Shown here one piece after another: positions 58,480 through 64,000 of a DNA stretch of 64,000 nucleotides. The stretch spans positions 15,707,182 to 15,771,181 of the forward strand of contig CM040445.1 in the NCBI GenBank assembly GCA_022749755.1, in the 5' to 3' direction. Made by a program: the position numbers and the translations under genes. Positions within the stretch are counted from its first letter, which is position 1, and every line of letters begins with the position of its first letter. The DNA is from Azadirachta indica. Lineage: Eukaryota > Streptophyta > Magnoliopsida > Sapindales > Meliaceae. Below the pieces are notes generated by a model. That model was given only the letters and a program-made list of their open reading frames with translations. It searched no databases and was not told the DNA's origin.

Positions 58480-60946
58480 GTTGCACCTTATGAGAGACTT
58501 GTATTGAGCAAAGGTTATTTGCTTCCAGAATATACGTATCACCACCCTTAAACTCTTGGAAATTACTGTTTGATTCAATATTTTTGGCCATATGTATTAT
58601 GTCACGATTAACATTGTCTTTAGCATGTCACTTATAGATCTTGACAATTACTATGTTTTTTAACACAAATATGATTCTATATTCTAAATTTAAGTTATCA
58701 TTATTAGTTATTAAATATGAATAAGAAGTTAATACTTATAAAAATTATAATGATAATACTTTAAAGAGAATATAACAAAAATATTATAGTTATATTTTCT
58801 TAATATAATTAGGGTAGTTTGAAATACTTTGATGCTTTTAAGTTCTTTTAAATTTAAATGATACAAGAGAATAAAAGTTTAGTACATGGTAGATGAGATT
58901 TGTCATTAATAAATAAATAAATAAAATCTCATTTAGTATCACTTGGTTAAAAATTAATGCAACTGACACATGAAAATTGAAAGAGAGAGAAAGCGATAGT
59001 ACCTTGAACTTGGAGTGGATTCCCCAATACAAAACTTAAAGAAACATTTGAATAGAAAACTGATTGCAAGAACCACTCCTGTCCAAGCACGAACCGCGAT
59101 TCATGCCAATTCCCCTACCCTAAATATGATTGCCCCTGTCTCCTCCTCTCCTATATACATAATTAAATTATTAATAATAATTCCTCCTCTCACACTTCCA
59201 ACCCTTTCCTTACATAATGATGTTATTAATTAATTAATACTCTATTAACAGCACTCCTTCTTAGTGATCATTACCTTTTTAATATGTAAATTATCTTACT
59301 TTCCTTAGCGATATTAATGAAATTGACTACATAACGTACTATATATAATAAATATAACATGGTAATTATTTTCTTGTTCACTGTTTCTGATTGAGAAAAA
59401 TAGATGGCAGCATTCTATTTCTGTATGTGTAGCCAAATTGCCGAATTTCTTATTTTTTGATGTTGTGATTTGTATCCATTATTTTATTAACTGTTTTGAC
59501 TCTTTGCACATGACAAATAAGATTTAAGTTCGTTAATAGACCATATTGATGATAACCACAGAATATGGCAACAACATGCATGTAATTTGTCTCCCATTAG
59601 ATGTAACTTTGATGCAGTTGCTCTTGTGAACTGTGTACCTAAGGTCCTGGGCCTAAAAGCATTTAGACAATTCTTTCAAATTGCTTCCTAGAATTTAGTA
59701 AATCACTTCTTTTCTATTTGGACTCAATGCGATACATAACATGAAGAGCCTTTAATTTTCTTCATCCGTGACGCAGACAAAGTTGAGTTGCCAACTTGCA
59801 TCATCAATCCTCACCTTGTCTTGTGTATTCACTATAATTGGATCAGCATTGAACTCAATTTATTTGAGGTGTTGGCAAGAATGATTGATGTTGAGAATGT
59901 ATGCATAGAAATTTCTTTGTTCATTGTGAAATGTGATTTTTCAGCTGCATTGATCATAATAGTTGAGAATGATGGCTAAACTCAGTGACAATTTTTTTTT
60001 GTCAGTACTAGGCATGACTTTTTATCTTACACTCATGACTCTGTATTCAAATTTGGTTTAAGTATAAATGCATTCTTATACAGAAAGCAAAATTGACTAC
60101 AACAGGCATATTGTGAGCTTTCACATCTTTTTGCATTTGATTCAACTGATTGCAAACCTTATCCATTAAACTATAGTAGCAAACATTTCTTTATGCCTCC
60201 TTACTCTTTATTTGTTTTGTCAATTGCAACCAGCTGTTGATGTTCAAAGTTCATGAATTATTGTCTGTTCTAGTTAAGAGCTCATAAATTTGGTTATAAT
60301 TGAAAAATTGTCAGTGTGCTTATTTATTTACTTATAACATGCAATTTTTCTAGGAATCAAGTTGGTTCTGGGAACTCGAGTGAAGTCTGCTGATGTGAGG
60401 TGTAAGATATTATTAACAGCAACTGGAAAGACTATAAGTTATAAGATTCTCATCATTGCAACAGGTGCTCAGGTATTGAACCTAATCTTTATTTATTGAA
60501 AGACCTCATATTTTTTACGGTGAATTGATGTAACTTCTTTTTTTTTATGGAAAGGAAATTTAAATTATGTAAGATGTATGAAACTTGAGCCTTTCAGAAT
60601 AAAAGTTATTTCCACAATTCATTTTAAATTTACCCTCATTTCAGTTGCCACTATAAAATCTTTTCCTTCAATGACAAACTTATAATTTTACTTTGTTTTC
60701 ATTGATGGGCCTTCATTATACTTTTAGTTTTTATTTTTGTTCACATAAGATAGGATCATAAAATCTCAAAATTAATCATAGTTATAATAAGCTATTAGTA
60801 TGTTGACATTTGAGATTTAAGAAATAAAATTTCTTTAAGTTTATATGATTTAGAAATGACTGTGGATTGAGCACAACGTGTGCATGTAGGCTTTGAAGCT
60901 TGAGGACTTTGGTTTGAGTTGATCAGATGCTGAAAATGTTTGTTAT
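58480..60946 (+). pseudogene. Monodehydroascorbate reductase fragment, MDAR4-like
   Basis: Three exon pieces lie in the right order on the plus strand. 58,480-58,530 reads VAPYERLVLSKGYLLPE after a TTTCAG acceptor. 60,354-60,472 reads IKLVLGTRVKSADVRCKILL and IISYKILIIATGAQ-like sequence between AG and GT borders. 60,890-60,946 reads ALKLEDFGLS, a TGA stop at 60,920-60,922, then SDAENVCY. These match the FAD-binding half of MDAR4-type enzymes, which regenerate ascorbate at the peroxisomal membrane. The first FAD-motif exon, the piece after LLPE and the whole C-terminal half are missing, so it is non-functional. It has kept introns, so it was copied as DNA. Confidence 0.8.
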
Positions 60947-63260
60947 TTTTTCGATTATCATTTCAACAATAATGCTTCTTTGAACAGCACTTTTTCTGTG
61001 ATATAAGGCACATACATGGGCAGCAAAATTACGAGTGCTACATATAATGTCCATATTGATTTTTGGTTCATTTGGATAGCTAATAAAAGGTTAAGCTCCT
61101 TTAATTTATTCATTTTACTTTTACCCATTGACGCAAACTGTAGTTGCATCTGCAGCACTATGCATATTAAATAGATAATTAAGTAAACATTATCGCATCT
61201 TTGATCTCCTATATTTTGTCTGCTGTTGGGAGCTGTTGTTTTTGTTGGTTTTGTTGTTGTGATCTGCTGTTTGGTTGTTTATTGATGATGCTGCTATTGT
61301 GCTGTATTTGTTTGCTGCTGTTTAGAGTCTTTGTTTATGTGCTCCTGTGGCTCAGGTCTTTCTCTCGTTATGCTGCTGTCTCGTTGTCTGCTATTACTAG
61401 ATTTGTTTGCTAGTTTTTGGTTTGTTGATGTTGGTACTGGATACTTTTCTGCTTGCTGTTAACTTTGCTGTTGTTGCTTTCGTGTTCTGGAAAGTATTTC
61501 TGCTGTTGTTTTGCTATGACTGTCAAGTTTTTGGCTACTATTCTCATGCTGAAGATTGTTGCTATTTTTGCTATTTTTGCTATTTGCGTTTCACATCTAC
61601 TTGTTTAATACGCTTATTTATTAATTAATGATATTTTTCTCTAAGAATTAAATATTGGAGATAATTTATAAAAAACTACTATTTAGATTTATAGCACGTT
61701 TTAATTGAGAGTTTGATGTTGGATTAGTGCCGCAAGGCAATGAGCCATTAAGCGCTTCCTACTTCTTTTGCATTTTTTCTTATTATTTAATTTTGCTTGG
61801 AGATTTTACAAAAAAAAAATTAAAAATAAAAATTGATTTAATGCTTTGTTTGAAGATTTAACTTCTATATAATATCGTTATTAGAAATTTGGACAAAGGA
61901 ATTATTACATTGCTTGTGTTATTGTTTCTAGCATGGTTGAAAAGTGAGCAGCATTGAGTTTTAAATTGGAAATTTGTCCTTTGTAAAATCATTATCATTT
62001 ATACTTCTATTTAATATAACACATGCAAACCTGTTTTAAAGCTATTAATTTTAAAGCTTTCAACTTTTTGTAAATATGTAAATATGTTTTTATTTGTTTT
62101 AATCATGGTCAACGTATACCAAGTCTTCAATTTTTACATCCACATATGGAAAGTGGATGTAAAAGGCATATATTGAACTATTTGTGTGTCATGCGGTGTT
62201 CTTAAATCTCTCGAATACATAGTGATCTGTGAACTTTTCAGGAGGAATATGTGGGATTAGCAGTGTATTACTTTGGGTTTATTTACTTTTTAGCTCTATA
62301 AGGATGATGCCAATGACATATTTATACATTTTGAGAACATATTATGTTTTTACCAAGTTGAATGTGTTTTCTTGGTTGATGTCAGGGGAGAAAACGGATG
62401 CACTTTTTCAAAGATTTCAGACAGTGATAAAATTCAACAAAAAAATCAGCAGAGTGTTGTTGACATACATGTGAAATTTTGGAAAGATTAGTATAACTTA
62501 ACATATTCTGGTTTGCATGTGTTATTTTGAAATTGATTGTAGATGCAAAAGAACTGTTGCAAATTAAGAGTTTTGGTCAATGTACAATGTTTTGTTTGAG
62601 GAATTTTTGTACTGGGGTGTGCTTAAACATGAAGTGACAAGGTGTACAGTTGAACAAATTTTTGCAGATATGAAGCTTTCATTTAAAGTCCTTTTGCATC
62701 ATGATTATAACTTTTTGATGCCTACGGTTCTATATTGATTCTTTTTGCCATATATGTGGCTCTACTCTAATTTAGAATTAGTTGCATTTTGCTTCACTAC
62801 GTGCTAAACTATAATAATTATCGACAACGCATATGGTTGCTGGATTCTGCAAATTGTTAGGTCTTTTTTTTTACTCGATAACCCTATGATACGCCGTGCC
62901 TCATCATGCTCCCGCTCTCACTAAATGTTCTGAGGGAAGAGTTTTTATGTATTGGTTAGTATTAATATGATCTACATATATATGATTTGATCTACATTTG
63001 TCATATTAATTTGCCTATTAAAATTGATCCCGCTGTTTATTTTTGAAATCATCAATTAATAATATTGAAGTTTATAGAAAATGTAATACAACTTGATGTA
63101 CATCTGTGAAATCTATGATTAGTAGATGTAATGATTTTGATGGGTTTTTAATATTCTAACTTAAATCCTTTATGACATTTAATAATTAATTAATTAATTC
63201 CAATCCTAAAAGAATTTTCATGGCTGATAACCCTAAATGAGATTGTGGATATAAGAAAAC
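60947..63260. other. Non-coding interior of the putative element
   Basis: No recognised gene is present. At 61,201-61,630 the plus strand is rich in TGCTG/TTGTTG words, giving Cys/Leu-rich frames that are low-complexity artefacts. A frame at 62,229-62,474 has no recognisable domain. Confidence 0.4.
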
Positions 63261-63336
63261 AACATGCTCGAAAGTGTACTTTCGAGTATGTTTTTTTTTT
63301 TTTTAATATGTTCGAAAGTGTAGTTTCGAGCATGTT
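63261..63336. repeat. Nested palindromes with CTCGAAAGT arms
   Basis: CTCGAAAGT-GT-ACTTTCGAG is a perfect 20-base palindrome with a 2-base centre at 63,267-63,286. A near-palindrome TTCGAAAGTGTAGTTTCGAG follows at 63,311-63,330. Outer arms AACATGCTCGAAA (63,261-63,273) and TTTCGAGCATGTT (63,324-63,336) pair over 13 bp across a T-rich loop. A third decayed TGCTCAAAACTATACTTTCG follows near 63,350. The block lies about 200 bp upstream of the DUF1985 frame. Confidence 0.8.
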
Positions 63337-63536
63337 CATTTTATTTTTCTTGCTCAAAACTATACTTTCGATTTTTCCAAATTACCCTTTGAGCATATAA
63401 GAAGTGACGCACGCATTTTACATGCATATGTTCTATTATATATGGTTCTTTTACTTGCTCTATTATGTCTTTTTATATAACTATGTACTTACGTGTATTA
63501 TAAACTATTGAGATTTTCGTTTGTTTTTTTACAGGT

Positions 63537-64000
63537 ATGGATAGGATGATAACCACTAAGTTGAAAATTAAGCCTGCTGACCATTTTCCCGCCATAATGT
63601 CCTCGCGATCTCGGTCGCGTGTGTTAAAGCAAGTTTGCCAAAAATTGACTAGGGCCCAGCGTGAGATATTTCGAGAGACGTGCTTAGGTCACTTGTTAGA
63701 GCTAAAGGATATAAAGTTCTCTGGAAATTTGGTGCACAATATACTTTTACATGAAGTTGTGACAGAGGGTGTTGAGGATGAGATGTGGTTTCTTGTTGGT
63801 GGGCACACTCTTCATTTTTCACATATCGAGTTTAGCCTGATTACGGGGTTACAATTTGGTCCTTATCTGACTTATAATACTTGGGGGACAACCAGGCTCA
63901 TAGATACATACTTTATGGGAGAGACGGCTATACCCTTGTGGAGGATAGAGGCAGCATACAATGCATTTAACTTTTGTCAGATTGATGACGTTGATGCGGT
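63537..64000 (+). CDS. DUF1985-domain protein of a Ulp1-type transposon (partial, runs off window)
   Basis: The frame is open from ATG 63,537 to the last base, 154 codons plus two bases, with no stop. Residues from about 45 on (REIFRETCLGHLLEL, FSGNLVHNILLHEV, DEMWFLVGGHTLHFS, EFSLITGLQFG) match the DUF1985 domain, which in plants precedes a Ulp1 protease domain in Mutator-like or CACTA-type transposon proteins. A TTTTTTACAG acceptor-like sequence ends at 63,534, so 63,537 may be inside an exon rather than the true start. The frame is undamaged, unlike the other transposon genes here, so this element may be younger. Confidence 0.75.
   Translation, partial: MDRMITTKLKIKPADHFPAIMSSRSRSRVLKQVCQKLTRAQREIFRETCLGHLLELKDIKFSGNLVHNILLHEVVTEGVEDEMWFLVGGHTLHFSHIEFSLITGLQFGPYLTYNTWGTTRLIDTYFMGETAIPLWRIEAAYNAFNFCQIDDVDA

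Larger units (their letters stand above)
57420..64000 (+). mobile_element. Probable Mutator-like element, left terminus to window edge
   Basis: GGGAAATTAACAAAAATGGC at 57,420 followed by TCTCAAATGACCACTGTTC has the form of a Mutator-like terminal repeat and matches the right terminus of the MITE ending at 17,239. A leader-like GC-richer block follows at 57,690-57,780. Inside are an MDAR4-like gene relic and a DUF1985 frame; DUF1985 is a domain of Ulp1-bearing plant transposons. The opposite end would lie beyond the window, so the extent is inferred. Confidence 0.4.

Noticed and set aside
59788..59979. 63-residue plus-strand frame inside the putative Mutator-like element
   Set aside because: It lies in the long gap between MDAR exon pieces, has no similarity to MDAR and no recognisable domain.
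61201..61628. Cys/Leu-rich membrane-like small proteins
   Set aside because: They arise from TGCTG/TTGTTG low-complexity DNA, and similar words occur at 34,440-34,870. There is no signal beyond composition.
1..64000. tRNA, rRNA or other structured RNA genes
   Set aside because: No cloverleaf, A/B-box pair or rRNA core sequence was recognised by eye. A covariance-model scan would be needed to exclude small RNAs.

Overview
This is eukaryotic, almost certainly plant, nuclear DNA. It is very AT-rich, genes carry GT-AG introns, and the recognisable products are plant families: a UGT83A-type UDP-glycosyltransferase, BAHD acyltransferases, a type-B response regulator relic and a peroxisomal-type monodehydroascorbate reductase relic. 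Plant-specific transposon domains (Transposase_24 of the Ptta/En/Spm type, Ulp1/C48 protease, DUF1985) support this. The exact species cannot be named; a dicot is likely. Gene density is low: one intact UGT gene, two intact BAHD genes and one frame-broken BAHD copy, set in repeats and transposon debris.

Layout. 1-1,130 is a satellite-like array of about 265-bp units. 1,131-7,386 is AT-rich intergenic DNA with a minisatellite, a Z-DNA-prone run and a 1.1-kb foldback element. 7,387-8,860 is the two-exon UGT. 8,861-19,940 holds a 340-bp direct repeat, decayed MITEs, a Ulp1 protease relic, a Mutator-type MITE with a perfect 9-bp target duplication and a probable LTR. 19,941-55,206 is a tandem duplication of an 18.04-kb block (unit 1, 19,941-37,980; unit 2, 37,981-55,206). 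Each unit has a foldback element, a BAHD gene, two more foldback elements, a type-B ARR pseudogene and a Transposase_24 relic. In unit 1 the transposon runs on into a Ulp1 protease region and a proline-rich gene relic. In unit 2 that part is replaced by 3.2 kb carrying a third BAHD gene. 55,207-57,419 is AT-rich with a Copia-like relic. From 57,420 to the window edge lies a probable Mutator-like element; inside it are a broken MDAR4-like gene and an open DUF1985 reading frame that runs off the end.

How the parts relate. BAHD enzymes acylate and UGT83A-type enzymes glycosylate small molecules, so the UGT and the BAHD array could serve one specialised pathway, but they lie about 14 kb apart and this is inference only. 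The stronger story is structural. A BAHD gene bracketed by large palindromes was duplicated, its copies were apparently homogenised over about 7 kb, and a third copy was patched into a transposon. Three separate host-gene fragments (type-B ARR, proline-rich protein, MDAR4) sit beside or inside Ulp1/transposase elements, as expected for transposons that pick up gene pieces.
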